A stretch of DNA of 64,000 bases from Alistipes sp. UBA936 (GTDB lineage Bacteria; Bacteroidota; Bacteroidia; Bacteroidales; Rikenellaceae), in NCBI GenBank assembly GCA_002293505.1, contig DBDI01000030.1:2421-66420 (forward strand), written 5' to 3'. Of this stretch, positions 6,970 through 15,090 are shown one piece after another (within the stretch, counting starts at the first letter, position 1; each line of letters begins with the position of its first letter). The notes beneath the pieces were generated by a model. That model was not told the origin of the DNA and searched no databases. It saw only the letters and a list, made by a program, of their open reading frames with translations. The position numbers were made by a program, and so were the translations under genes.

Positions 6970-7866
6970 ATGAAAAAACAACAGACCAGAGAAATTTACG
7001 AACGTCGCGTTGCGGCGGCCGAGGCTTACATCGCTGCCCACCTCGACGAGGAGCTCGAACTGGAACGCGTGGCTGCAGCGGCCCACTTCTCGCCCTTCCA
7101 CTTCCACCGCATCTTTCGCGCCTTCCGCGGCGAGACTCCCGGTAGTTACATCACCCGTCTTCGGGTCGAGGCGGCTGAAAAACTGCTGCGCGAAACCGAC
7201 CTCACCATCGAAGAGATCGCTTACCGCGTCGGCTTCGAGGTTCCCTCGTCGCTCACCAAGGCGTTCCGCACCCTCTACGACATCACACCCAGCGAATACA
7301 GAAGTTCTAAAATACTCAAAATTATGAAAACCACAACCGTAACTCCTTCCGCTAAGCTGAAAGCTCCGCGCATCGTGGAGCTCGAACCCCGCACCTTCCT
7401 CTACCTCTCCTTCACCGGCCCCTATCCCTCGCTCGACTTCGGTGGCGCCTTCGTCCGCCTGTGGGCCGAGGTCAAACGCCAGGGCCTCTACACCGCCGGC
7501 ATCGAACACATCGGCGTCTACTACGACGACCCCAAGTTGACCGACGCTTCTGAACTCCGCACCGAAGCGGGCCTTGTCGTTAACAAAACTCCCGAGGCCA
7601 ATGGCGACTTCGCCGTGCGCACCATCGCGGGCGGCCGCTACGCCGTCTTCACCCACATCGGGCCCTACGACGAGGTTACTCCGACGTACGACGCCATCTT
7701 CGGTGAGTGGGTTCCGGCCAACTGCGATTGCGAGGAGTGCGATTGTTCTCCGGGCGAGTGCCGTTGCATTTTGCGCGACGAGCCCGTGTTCGAGAAATAC
7801 TGTAACGACCCGACGCGCACCGCGCCCGAGAAACTCAAAACGGAGATCTACGTGCCGATCAAGTAA
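6970..7866 (+). CDS. AraC-family regulator with GyrI-like effector domain and a Cys-rich insert
   Basis: A 298-residue cytoplasmic transcription factor of the Rob/SoxS-plus-GyrI type. Residues about 10-110 form the AraC double helix-turn-helix (AAAHFSPFHFHRIFRAF, then IAYRVGFEVPSSLTKAFR and the closing TPSEYR). Residues about 130-298 are a GyrI-like small-molecule-binding domain that ends TEIYVPIK as usual. Near the end, where relatives have a short loop, there is a cluster of six cysteines (252, 254, 257, 259, 264, 266) in CDCEECDC then CRC, which could bind a metal. It diverges from the GH20 hexosaminidase gene, with a palindrome between them. Ligand and regulon are unknown. Confidence 0.88.
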   Translation: MKKQQTREIYERRVAAAEAYIAAHLDEELELERVAAAAHFSPFHFHRIFRAFRGETPGSYITRLRVEAAEKLLRETDLTIEEIAYRVGFEVPSSLTKAFRTLYDITPSEYRSSKILKIMKTTTVTPSAKLKAPRIVELEPRTFLYLSFTGPYPSLDFGGAFVRLWAEVKRQGLYTAGIEHIGVYYDDPKLTDASELRTEAGLVVNKTPEANGDFAVRTIAGGRYAVFTHIGPYDEVTPTYDAIFGEWVPANCDCEECDCSPGECRCILRDEPVFEKYCNDPTRTAPEKLKTEIYVPIK

Positions 7867-7893
7867 CCCGGCCCGCCCGGGCTTCGGCCCCGA

Positions 7894-8118
7894 CTACTTT
7901 TTCGCCCAGCCGAGCACATTCTCGCTGTGCACTTCGACTCCAAACTCACTGGCCTTCCGTAGTATTCGGCGGGCCAGTTGTGGTTTTTCGTCGTCCGGCG
8001 CCCAGTGGAAATAGGATTCTGCTGCTCTTACGTGCGCTGCATCCGGCATCGGGAACTTGTGCTCTTTCGGTAGCCCGAAATCGCTCAGCGGTAGACTGTT
8101 TCTTTCTTCTGTCGTCAT
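7894..8118 (-). CDS. Small conserved protein of the DUF6582-like type
   Basis: A 74-residue soluble protein starting MTTEERNSLPLSDFGLPKEH and continuing KFPMPDAAHVRAAESYF. The LPxSDFGLPxxxKFPMPDxxH motif resembles short domains annotated as DUF6582 in phage-derived and bacterial proteins. In-frame codons run upstream to 8139, but the ATG at 8118 starts at the conserved region. No catalytic motif is recognisable. It is convergent with the AraC regulator (27 bases between stops) and lies downstream of the barrel protein on the same strand. Confidence 0.6.
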   Translation of the reverse strand: MTTEERNSLPLSDFGLPKEHKFPMPDAAHVRAAESYFHWAPDDEKPQLARRILRKASEFGVEVHSENVLGWAKK

Positions 8119-8165
8119 ACCCTCCCCGGCGTGCAACATTTATACCACAAAAAGACCATAACTAA

Positions 8166-8762
8166 TCAGAAATTGTATCCCAGCGTGAGATTTATAGTCC
8201 GGTTGCGCATCTTCACATCGTCCTCTGCCGTGACGCTATTTCCGACGATCGAACCCTGAAATCCTATGCCGAGGTAATAATGCCTCCGCCACGAAGCCCC
8301 GACACCGATTCGACCGCCGAAGTCGTTGCGTCCTATCGTGCCGTGCTTACCGAATGTGGGGTCGGAACCGAACCTCCCCGCAATGCCCAAACCGTAATAG
8401 AGACCCAGGTGGGGTATGATAACGAACTGATTACCGAGCTGGAGATGATAGTTTAAAAGTACCGGAAGTACCAGATACATAGCTTCCAGATGCTTATTAG
8501 TCGATTCGACCTTTGTGCCCGCATCATTGAAAAACAGACCGAGTTCCAGATAGAGGGGGTTCGAGTGGATGAGCCGGATTTGATCCGTCACTCCGACGTG
8601 GAACGAGTTGCGATGGTGAACGCTGTTGGTAACGGCACCCGAGCGAAACAGCATATTGCTCATACTGAAGCCGGCGCGAACACCGAAAATGTTATTTTCC
8701 TGCGCCGAGACACCGGTCGCGAATGCGGTAATGAGCAGCAGACAAAGCAAAAGTTTTTTCAT
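8166..8762 (-). CDS. Outer-membrane beta-barrel protein (PorT/OmpX-like)
   Basis: A 198-residue exported protein. It starts MKKLLLCLLLITAFATGVSA, a clean signal peptide with cleavage before QENN, followed by amphipathic strands (FGVRAGFSMSNMLF, LYLELGLFFNDAG, FGGRIGVGASW) and a final strand ending LTLGYNF with the terminal Phe typical of outer-membrane barrels. This matches the small outer-membrane barrel proteins of Bacteroidota. No specific role can be read. An in-frame extension to 8795 is ignored because it would spoil the signal peptide. The 8763-8865 stretch upstream holds no gene. Confidence 0.75.
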   Translation of the reverse strand: MKKLLLCLLLITAFATGVSAQENNIFGVRAGFSMSNMLFRSGAVTNSVHHRNSFHVGVTDQIRLIHSNPLYLELGLFFNDAGTKVESTNKHLEAMYLVLPVLLNYHLQLGNQFVIIPHLGLYYGLGIAGRFGSDPTFGKHGTIGRNDFGGRIGVGASWRRHYYLGIGFQGSIVGNSVTAEDDVKMRNRTINLTLGYNF

Positions 8763-8865
8763 AGTATTTCTCTTTGCAAAAAATATACCAATCACTCAGT
8801 TCGTGGAAAACCCCTACAATTTCCCTAAATCAGCGCGATGTGGTGCAAATGTGGTACAAGTCAAA

Positions 8866-8907
8866 AGAGAAAGACCATAAGTGATTGATACTCACCTACG
8901 GTCTTTT
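8866..8907 (-). terminator. Terminator of tRNA-Leu(CAG)
   Basis: Arms at 8870-8884 and 8892-8906 pair over 15 positions (two G-U) around a seven-base loop. On the minus strand the hairpin follows the tRNA 3' end by seven bases and is followed by CTCTTTTGA. Confidence 0.75.
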
Positions 8908-8912
8908 CTTAA

Positions 8913-8999
8913 TGGTGCCCAAGACAGGAGTCGAACCTGCACTTCCTTACGAAAACTCGCCCCTGAAACGAGCGCGTCTACCAATTCCGCCACTTGGGC
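8913..8999 (-). tRNA. tRNA-Leu (anticodon CAG)
   Basis: An 87-base class II tRNA with long variable arm. Acceptor stem GCCCAAG / CTTGGGC, discriminator A, CCA encoded in the gene (8913-8915). Anticodon stem CTCGT/GCGAG with loop TTCAGGG, giving CAG. T-arm contains GGTTCGACTCC. It has its own -7 element upstream and hairpin downstream, and lies back to back with tRNA-Pro. Confidence 0.95.
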
Positions 9000-9013
9000 A
9001 TCGAATGAGGGTG

Positions 9014-9021
9014 CAAAGATA
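9014..9021 (-). promoter_or_regulatory. -7 element of tRNA-Leu(CAG)
   Basis: TATCTTTG on the minus strand, 14 bases before the mature tRNA 5' end at 8999. Confidence 0.7.
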
Positions 9022-9053
9022 GTTATTTTTTTGTGCGGGCCAAAAAATTTTTC

Positions 9054-9061
9054 TATCTTTG
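9054..9061 (+). promoter_or_regulatory. -7 element of tRNA-Pro(CGG)
   Basis: TATCTTTG, 20 bases before the mature tRNA 5' end at 9082. It diverges from the tRNA-Leu promoter. Confidence 0.7.
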
Positions 9062-9081
9062 TGCCCTGCAAATCGCAGATT

Positions 9082-9159
9082 CGGGGTGTAGCACAGTCCG
9101 GTTAGCGCGCCAGCTTCGGGAGTTGGAGGTCGAAGGTTCGAATCCTTTCACCCCGACCA
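9082..9159 (+). tRNA. tRNA-Pro (anticodon CGG)
   Basis: A 78-base tRNA with acceptor CGGGGTG / CACCCCG, discriminator A and encoded CCA. Anticodon stem CCAGC/GTTGG with loop TTCGGGA, giving CGG. T-arm GGTTCGAATCC. A strong terminator hairpin follows at 9163-9188. Confidence 0.95.
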
Positions 9160-9162
9160 ACA

Positions 9163-9188
9163 AGGGGCCACCTGAAAAGGTGGCCCCT
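9163..9188 (+). terminator. Terminator of tRNA-Pro(CGG)
   Basis: Perfect 11-bp arms AGGGGCCACCT and AGGTGGCCCCT with a GAAA loop, starting four bases after the encoded CCA. The T-run is short (TAATT). Confidence 0.8.
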
Positions 9189-9225
9189 AATTGCGCACGG
9201 GAGGGGTCGTTTTGCGCAAACCCCC

Positions 9226-10590
9226 TTACAGATCTATCCTCACCCCCCTGTAGAAGTCGAGTATCCGGGCGCTGAACAGGAAGTCGTAGCGTGCTTGCGC
9301 TTGCTCCGAGCGCGCCGACACCAGCCGTGTGTTTGCCTGGTCGTACTCGAAGACGGTTGCCTTGCCGCTGTTGTAGCGTATCTCCATTGCTCGGAACGAC
9401 TCTTCGGCCGCGGTCAGTGCTTTGGTTGTTGCCGTAAACCGTTCGCGCGCCGAGACTGCCTTCTGATGCGCCTGTTGTATCTCCTTGTAGAGTGCCAGCC
9501 GCACGTTCGCCAGTTCCAAGGTCGAGTTGGTCACCCCCAGGCGCGCCGAACGGACACTGTTGCGGGTTCGGTTTCGGTTGAACAGGGGAATGCTCAGGTT
9601 TAGTCCCACGCTTTCGGAGTGCTTGTTTCGTATCTGATCTGAGAAGCTTTGTTGCTCATAGTCCTGCCCGAACTGATGGTAGTAGCCGTCGCTGACGCTG
9701 CCACCCAGCGAGAGGCTGGGGTAGTAGCCGCTTTGGGCAACGCGCACCTGATGTTGGCTGCTTTCCAGTCGTAGCTCTGCCTGGCGAACCTCGGGCTTGA
9801 TTCCCAGTGCGGTGTCGTATATCGACTCGGGCGACACGAGAGGTTCGTTACCCGCCACGGCAAGTTCCTCGGCCGTCGGGACCACAATGTCGAACCCGCC
9901 CTCCACGTGCTCCAGATTGAGCGCCTGTTCGAGACTGAGCAGTGCGAGCGCAAGGTCGTTCCCGGCGGTTATTTCGTTCACCTCGTCGTTGGCCAGTTGT
10001 GCTTCGATGTCGTAGAGTTGCGACATCGCGACCTTACCCTGTTCGACCATCAGGCGGGTGTTAGCTACCTGTTCGCGGGTGAGGGAGGTCTGCTCGCGGT
10101 AGACGGCCAGTATCTCCTTTTTGAACAGCACGTCCAGATATAGTCCCGTTATGTTTAGCTCCAGATTCTCCTTGGCCCTTTGCAGGCTGGCGGTTGCGGC
10201 ACCGAGCGTTGCGCGATCCATCTTCGCCTGATTGTTGATTCGGAAGCCGTTGAACACATCCACGTTGAGCGACACCGACCCTGAAGTGTTGCTTGCTTGG
10301 GTGTTGACGTAGCTGTTGTCGACCTCCGAGGCCATACGCCCGAAGCTGAAGTTCTGGTTCACACCCGCGTTGAGGCTCGGTAGGCGACTGTTCTGCGTAG
10401 TGTTGAGATTCAGGGCCGCGTCTTCGACTTGCAGGGCTGATTGTTGGATGGAGATGTTGTTCTCCACCGCGTAGTCGATGCACTCGCGCAGCGACCACGT
10501 CCGGGGCAGGGTTTGCGCGCCTGCCACCGAGACTATGGCTGTGGCCGAAACCGTCAGCGCCGCCGCTATAGTGAAAAGTTTATTCTTCAT
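9226..10590 (-). CDS. TolC-family outer-membrane efflux protein
   Basis: A 454-residue outer-membrane channel of the TolC family, the exit duct of a tripartite exporter. It has a signal peptide ending SVAGA-QTLP, then WSLRECIDYAVENNISIQQS, the conserved opening of TolC-like proteins, two repeated coiled-coil/strand units (each with an inner SLNVDVFNGF or GLNLSIPLFN strand) and a C-terminus with VFEYDQANTRLV. The length is normal. It is the last gene of the run 14936 to 9226, 13 bases after the adaptor gene, and so pairs with the MacAB-like ABC system. The substrate is unknown; peptides, antibiotics or lipoproteins are options for this class. Confidence 0.92.
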   Translation of the reverse strand: MKNKLFTIAAALTVSATAIVSVAGAQTLPRTWSLRECIDYAVENNISIQQSALQVEDAALNLNTTQNSRLPSLNAGVNQNFSFGRMASEVDNSYVNTQASNTSGSVSLNVDVFNGFRINNQAKMDRATLGAATASLQRAKENLELNITGLYLDVLFKKEILAVYREQTSLTREQVANTRLMVEQGKVAMSQLYDIEAQLANDEVNEITAGNDLALALLSLEQALNLEHVEGGFDIVVPTAEELAVAGNEPLVSPESIYDTALGIKPEVRQAELRLESSQHQVRVAQSGYYPSLSLGGSVSDGYYHQFGQDYEQQSFSDQIRNKHSESVGLNLSIPLFNRNRTRNSVRSARLGVTNSTLELANVRLALYKEIQQAHQKAVSARERFTATTKALTAAEESFRAMEIRYNSGKATVFEYDQANTRLVSARSEQAQARYDFLFSARILDFYRGVRIDL

Positions 10591-10603
10591 CGTCTCTCCC
10601 TCC

Positions 10604-11704
10604 TTACTTTACTTTCGGGTTTCCGCGTACCTTCTGACCCTCGACGAGTCCCTCGACGACCTCGATCATCATACCGTCGCTCAAGCCCGTTCGAATGTCG
10701 TGGCGGGTGAAGGTTTGCTTCTTGGCCTCGGCGCTGTCGAGCACGTAGACGAAGGTCGAGTCGTTCGAGAAGTTGACTGCGTTTTCCGGGATCGCAACCA
10801 CACCCTCTTCGCGGGCGAGTACGATCTCGGCGTTGGCGCTGTAACCGGCACGGATCGTGACGTCATCGGGAATGCGGGCTGCGGCCTTGATCTCGAAAAC
10901 GATTGCGCCGTTCTCCTCCACGCCCAGCGGAGAGATATACTCCAGATTGGCGTCGAACGAACGATCCTCCACCGCGCCGACGGTCAGCTTGACCGGCATA
11001 CCGGTGTGGACGCGCCCGATCTCGGTCTCGTCGACGTTACCGATGAAGATTAAATCGTTCATATCGGCAACCGTTGCTATGGTCGTACCCTCGTTGAAGG
11101 TATTGGCGTTGATCACCGAAGTACCCACCTTGACCGGAACGTCGAGGATCATCCCCGTGATGGTGGAGCGAACCTGAGTGTTGGCGATGTCGGAGGTGCT
11201 CTTCGAAGCGCCGTCGCGAACGATGTCCAGGTTGTCGCGCGAGTTCTGCAACTCCTCCACCGCACGCCGGTACTCGCCGTCGCTGGTCTCCATCTCTTCG
11301 CGCGAGATGACGTTCTCGGCAAACAACTCCTTCTGGCGTTCGTACACCGCGCGGGTTGTCTCCATAGCGATCTCGGCCATCCGGACGCGGCTCTCGGCGG
11401 CGTTCAACTGGTTCATATCGGGGATCACCTTCACAACCGCGATCACCTCACCCACCTGGACGCTCTCGCCCGCCTCCTTACGAAGCTCGGAAATGATGCC
11501 CTGGATCTGGGGTTTGATCATAATCTCGTCCCTCGGAGAGATCTTGCCCGTCGCCACGGATGCGTTCTGGATCGTGTCGACGCGGGCCTCCACGATCTCG
11601 TAGGTCACCTCCACCGGGCGCGACTTACGCCACAGTGCCCAGAAAGTCCCGAGCACCACAAGGCCCAAAACCACAAACAGGAAAATTCTGAAAAACTTTT
11701 TCAT
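10604..11704 (-). CDS. Periplasmic adaptor (MacA/HlyD family)
   Basis: A 366-residue membrane-fusion protein. One N-terminal membrane anchor (FLFVVLGLVVLGTFWALW) with no lipobox; a split lipoyl/barrel-sandwich domain (first half around IMIKPQIQGIISEL, second around ITGMILDVPVKVG); a helical hairpin rich in charged residues between them; then beta-barrel and membrane-proximal domains with GYSANAEIVL and the closing VVEGLVEGQKV. It connects the inner-membrane ABC transporter with the TolC-type channel. It is encoded 15 bases after permease 2 and 13 before tolC on the minus strand. Normal length and no oddities. Confidence 0.92.
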   Translation of the reverse strand: MKKFFRIFLFVVLGLVVLGTFWALWRKSRPVEVTYEIVEARVDTIQNASVATGKISPRDEIMIKPQIQGIISELRKEAGESVQVGEVIAVVKVIPDMNQLNAAESRVRMAEIAMETTRAVYERQKELFAENVISREEMETSDGEYRRAVEELQNSRDNLDIVRDGASKSTSDIANTQVRSTITGMILDVPVKVGTSVINANTFNEGTTIATVADMNDLIFIGNVDETEIGRVHTGMPVKLTVGAVEDRSFDANLEYISPLGVEENGAIVFEIKAAARIPDDVTIRAGYSANAEIVLAREEGVVAIPENAVNFSNDSTFVYVLDSAEAKKQTFTRHDIRTGLSDGMMIEVVEGLVEGQKVRGNPKVK

Positions 11705-11719
11705 AACTTGATAATTATT

Positions 11720-12991
11720 TTATTCATCTCTAATTGCGTCGATAGCTTTAATCTTCAAGGCGCGCCAAGCAGGCAACAGTCCGGCCACGATGCCACTCAT
11801 CACCAACACCAACAACGCCACCATTGCAAGGTTGAACGACACCACGGGCTCGGGGTGGAACCCGATGGGGTTGCCCGGGCCGTCACCGCTGATATTGATA
11901 TTTTGGATAACGACCGACACCCCGATGCCGCACATCAATCCGGCAAGGCCCGCGATCCCCGTCAGCACGAAGCTCTCGGACATAATCTGGATGATGATGT
12001 TCCAAGGCTTGGCACCAAGCGCCCGCCGCACACCGATCTCGCGCATACGTTCGCGAACCGTGACCAGCATAATGTTTGAAATGCCGATGATACCGCTGAG
12101 CAGAGCCCCCAGACCGACCAACCACATCAGGACGCTAAGGCCGGTGAACAACATATTGAAGATCTTGAACTGGTGCTCGATGTTGACGCTGCCGATGGCC
12201 TTGGTGTCGGAGGGTGCGATCTTGTGGGCCGCCTTGATGATCGTCTTGAACTCCTCCTCCACCTCGTCGGCGCTGATGCCGGGCTTGGCCGTGCAACCCA
12301 TAAAGTAGAAGTTCTCGCCGCGCTCGAACAACATCTGGTGGGTGGAGAACGGAAGGTGGATCATCTCGTCCACCGGGCCGAAGATACTCGCGTTGGAGTG
12401 GGGAGAGATCACACCGACCACCTGGAAGTAGATACCGTTGATGCGGATGAAGCGGCCGATGGGATTTTCGCCGGGAGAGAACAGAGTCTCGGCAACGACG
12501 TTACCTATTACGCATACCTTACGCCGCTCGGAGATGTCCACGTCGTTGAGCAACCGACCGGAGTCCTGATTGACGGTATTGATCTCGTAGAAGTTGGGGA
12601 AGATACCGATGAAGCGCCACGAACCCGACTTCATACCGTTGACCACGTTCTTGTCGCTACTATTACCCATCAGGGCGGGAGAGATGATGTCGATGGTCTG
12701 GGCACGGCGCTGCAACAGGTCGATGTCGCTATTGTTGAAGGCCCACCAACGACCCTTACGGTAACCCTCGTAGGGCTCACTGGTGCGGTCGGTGAAAAAG
12801 AACACGGCGTTGGTCGCGAAGCCATCCACCTGAGCGAGGATACTCTGGGTGATCTTGTTACCGATCGCGAGCAGAACGATGAGCATAAACAGACCCCAGA
12901 AAACCCCGAACCCCGTGGCTACGGAGCGAAAGCGGTTACGAGTGATCGTCGCCCAGATCTCGTGCAAACTATCTATGTCAAAAAACTTCAT
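11720..12991 (-). CDS. MacB/FtsX-type ABC permease (second)
   Basis: A 423-residue inner-membrane protein with the MacB topology: one N-terminal helix (about 20-45, GVFWGLFMLIVLLAIGN), a large periplasmic MacB_PCD region (about 50-275) and three C-terminal helices forming the FtsX domain, with the cytoplasmic ERMREIGVRRALGA motif that couples to the ATPase. It probably forms a heterodimer with the permease encoded just upstream (12994-14235), whose architecture is the same but whose sequence is well diverged. The N-terminus begins KFFDIDSLHEIWATITRNRF. Such mechanotransmission transporters act on periplasmic substrates. Confidence 0.92.
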   Translation of the reverse strand: MKFFDIDSLHEIWATITRNRFRSVATGFGVFWGLFMLIVLLAIGNKITQSILAQVDGFATNAVFFFTDRTSEPYEGYRKGRWWAFNNSDIDLLQRRAQTIDIISPALMGNSSDKNVVNGMKSGSWRFIGIFPNFYEINTVNQDSGRLLNDVDISERRKVCVIGNVVAETLFSPGENPIGRFIRINGIYFQVVGVISPHSNASIFGPVDEMIHLPFSTHQMLFERGENFYFMGCTAKPGISADEVEEEFKTIIKAAHKIAPSDTKAIGSVNIEHQFKIFNMLFTGLSVLMWLVGLGALLSGIIGISNIMLVTVRERMREIGVRRALGAKPWNIIIQIMSESFVLTGIAGLAGLMCGIGVSVVIQNINISGDGPGNPIGFHPEPVVSFNLAMVALLVLVMSGIVAGLLPAWRALKIKAIDAIRDE

Positions 12992-12993
12992 AC

Positions 12994-14235
12994 TCAGTCA
13001 GCTCTCATTGCTTCGATGGGACGTATTCGGGTTGCCTTCAGCGAGGGGATCAGTCCGGCAACAACCCCGCAGATGATCAGAACCACAAGAGCGGAGAAGA
13101 CAACCCCCAGTCCGACGTCGGGATCCTTGAACGCCGTCATACCACCCTCGCCCGCGCTACCGATCACGCGGGAAGCCAACTCGCTGGCGCCGATACCCAT
13201 CAGGATACCGATGTAACCCGCAGCGGTGGTGATGAACACAGCCTCGATGATGACGCTCTTGATGATCGACCACGGAGTCGCCCCGAGGGCCTTACGGATG
13301 CCGATCTCGCGAGTACGCTCCTTGACCGTGACCAACATTATGTTAGCCACCCCGACGATACCAGCCATCAAAGAGGCGAACCCGATTACCCAAAGGAACA
13401 TATTGACGAATCGGAAAACGTTACCGATCTCGATAGACTGGCGAGCCGAACCCCAGATGCGAAGAGCGGAGGTGTCGGCAGGGTCGAACCCGAGCAATGG
13501 CCCCAACTTACCGCGAAGGCGAAGCACGAACTCGTCGTACTGTTTCATATTCTTAATACCCAAAACCGTGAGGTCGATACGACTGATGCCCCAACCGCGG
13601 TCGTAAAGCATCTTGGCGGTGGACAACGGAGCGAAGATGAGCGCGTCGTTCGAACCGTCCAACCACTCGTAAACCCCGATGATCTGGAAAGAGATTCCGT
13701 CCGCGACGATGTATTTACCCAACGACTCCTCGCCGTGAGGAAAGAGAGTCTCCTCGGCCAACTTATGGATGAAAGCAACTTTACGTTTCTGGCCGTCGTC
13801 GATCTCGTTAACGAAGCGACCCTTGAGGATAGTCAGGTTGTGGATGTTGACTGCCTGGGGAGAAGCGCCGATGATCTGCCAAGTACCGTACTGCTTGCCG
13901 TAACTGACGCTTTGGGTGTTGTGGAAAATGACGCCGGAAAGGTACTCCACCTCGGGAATATTCCTACGGACGTAATCTATCGTACGCTCGTCGAACCGGA
14001 TACGGCGGTCGGCCTTCAGGCCCTTGTAAGGCATCGAAGTCCAACCCGGGCGGATGTTGATATAATTAGTCGCCTGACCGGCCATATTACTCTGGACGCC
14101 GTTCTGCAAACCGGTACCGGCTGCCAAAAGAACGATCAACAGAAAGATACCCCAAGCAACGGCAAACCCGGTGAGGAACGTGCGCAGTTTGTTGCGCCGC
14201 ATAGTCTCCAATATTTCGCCCAGAATGTCGAACAT
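12994..14235 (-). CDS. MacB/FtsX-type ABC permease (first)
   Basis: A 413-residue permease with the same layout: N-terminal helix (AVAWGIFLLIVLLAAGTG), large periplasmic domain, then three C-terminal helices with the coupling motif ERTREIGIRKALGA. Its ATG shares one base with the TGA of the ATPase gene (TGATG at 14237-14233), so translation is coupled. The next permease starts two bases after its stop. Two different permeases with a single ATPase imply a heteromeric transporter. The substrate is not deducible. Confidence 0.92.
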   Translation of the reverse strand: MFDILGEILETMRRNKLRTFLTGFAVAWGIFLLIVLLAAGTGLQNGVQSNMAGQATNYINIRPGWTSMPYKGLKADRRIRFDERTIDYVRRNIPEVEYLSGVIFHNTQSVSYGKQYGTWQIIGASPQAVNIHNLTILKGRFVNEIDDGQKRKVAFIHKLAEETLFPHGEESLGKYIVADGISFQIIGVYEWLDGSNDALIFAPLSTAKMLYDRGWGISRIDLTVLGIKNMKQYDEFVLRLRGKLGPLLGFDPADTSALRIWGSARQSIEIGNVFRFVNMFLWVIGFASLMAGIVGVANIMLVTVKERTREIGIRKALGATPWSIIKSVIIEAVFITTAAGYIGILMGIGASELASRVIGSAGEGGMTAFKDPDVGLGVVFSALVVLIICGVVAGLIPSLKATRIRPIEAMRAD

Positions 14236-14936
14236 CAGAACTCAATGACGGGGTTAGGATTGTGTTTGTCGGACTCGATGCGACCGTCGCGAAGGTAGAT
14301 CATACGGTCCGTCGCGCGAGCAACAGCCCCCTCGTGGGTGACGATCAACATCGTGATACCCTCCGAACGGTTGACCTCGCGCATTATCTCGATCACCTCG
14401 CGGCTCGTGGTAGTGTCCAGAGCGCCGGTGGGTTCGTCGGCAAGGATGATACTGGGCCGGGAGATCAGGGCGCGGGCGATGGCGACACGCTGCTTCTGGC
14501 CGCCGGACAACTCGCTGGGAAGGTGGAGAGCGTGATCCTTCAAGCCGAGCTTTTCGAGATACTCGGCAGCCAACTCGTTACGCTTCTTACGAGGAATACC
14601 GTTATAATACAGAGGCAAAGCGACGTTCTCCAGAGCGTTCTTATAGGAGATCAGGTTGAACGACTGGAAGATGAACCCGACCTTACGGTTACGAAGCTCG
14701 GCCGAAGAGGTCTCGCTAAGGTCGCGAACCGGAATGCCGTCCAGAATGTACTCCCCGGAGTCGTAGTTGTCCAGAATGCCGATCACGTTCAAAAGAGTCG
14801 ACTTACCAGACCCCGAAGCACCCATTATGGAGAGAAACTCGCCAGCCGCAACGTCCATATCTATACCCTTCAAAACGTGAAGAGCGTTGGGCTGGCCGAG
14901 GTTGTAAGTCTTGTTCAGGTCGCGAATCTTGATCAT
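14235..14936 (-). CDS. ABC transporter ATPase (MacB/LolD type)
   Basis: A 233-residue nucleotide-binding protein of the LolD/MacB class. Walker A GASGSGKST, Q-loop FIFQSFNLI, signature LSGGQKQRVAIA, Walker B IILADEPTGALD and the switch His in LIVTHE. The ATG at 14936 is preferred over an upstream frame extension to 14969 because the family starts MIKIRDLNKTY there and a -7 element lies at 14964-14957. It is the first gene of the export operon, followed by two permeases, an adaptor and a TolC-like channel. Confidence 0.95.
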   Translation of the reverse strand: MIKIRDLNKTYNLGQPNALHVLKGIDMDVAAGEFLSIMGASGSGKSTLLNVIGILDNYDSGEYILDGIPVRDLSETSSAELRNRKVGFIFQSFNLISYKNALENVALPLYYNGIPRKKRNELAAEYLEKLGLKDHALHLPSELSGGQKQRVAIARALISRPSIILADEPTGALDTTTSREVIEIMREVNRSEGITMLIVTHEGAVARATDRMIYLRDGRIESDKHNPNPVIEF

Positions 14937-14956
14937 AAACCACAGTTTTGATGCCG

Positions 14957-14964
14957 CAAAGTTA
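14957..14964 (-). promoter_or_regulatory. -7 element of the export operon
   Basis: TAACTTTG on the minus strand, 20 bases before the ATG at 14936. It is the only promoter-like site seen for the five-gene run down to 9226. Confidence 0.7.
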
Positions 14965-15041
14965 CGCAAAAAATAATACTATGCAATACATACAACCATT
15001 TTTTACATAATATCGCGTTTTTTTTAGAAAAAATTAATCAG

Positions 15042-15049
15042 TAACTTTG
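15042..15049 (+). promoter_or_regulatory. -7 element of the lipoprotein gene 15091
   Basis: TAACTTTG, with a 41-base AT-rich leader before the ATG at 15091. It diverges from the export-operon promoter. Confidence 0.65.
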
Positions 15050-15090
15050 CGGCCAAACATTAATCAGAAATCTCAGTAAAGAACAAAGGT

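Noticed and set aside
12173..13216. A 347-codon plus-strand frame antisense to the two permeases
   Set aside because: Spans the junction of two clear permease genes on the other strand; composition (Val/Asp/Gly/His) is that of an antisense frame.
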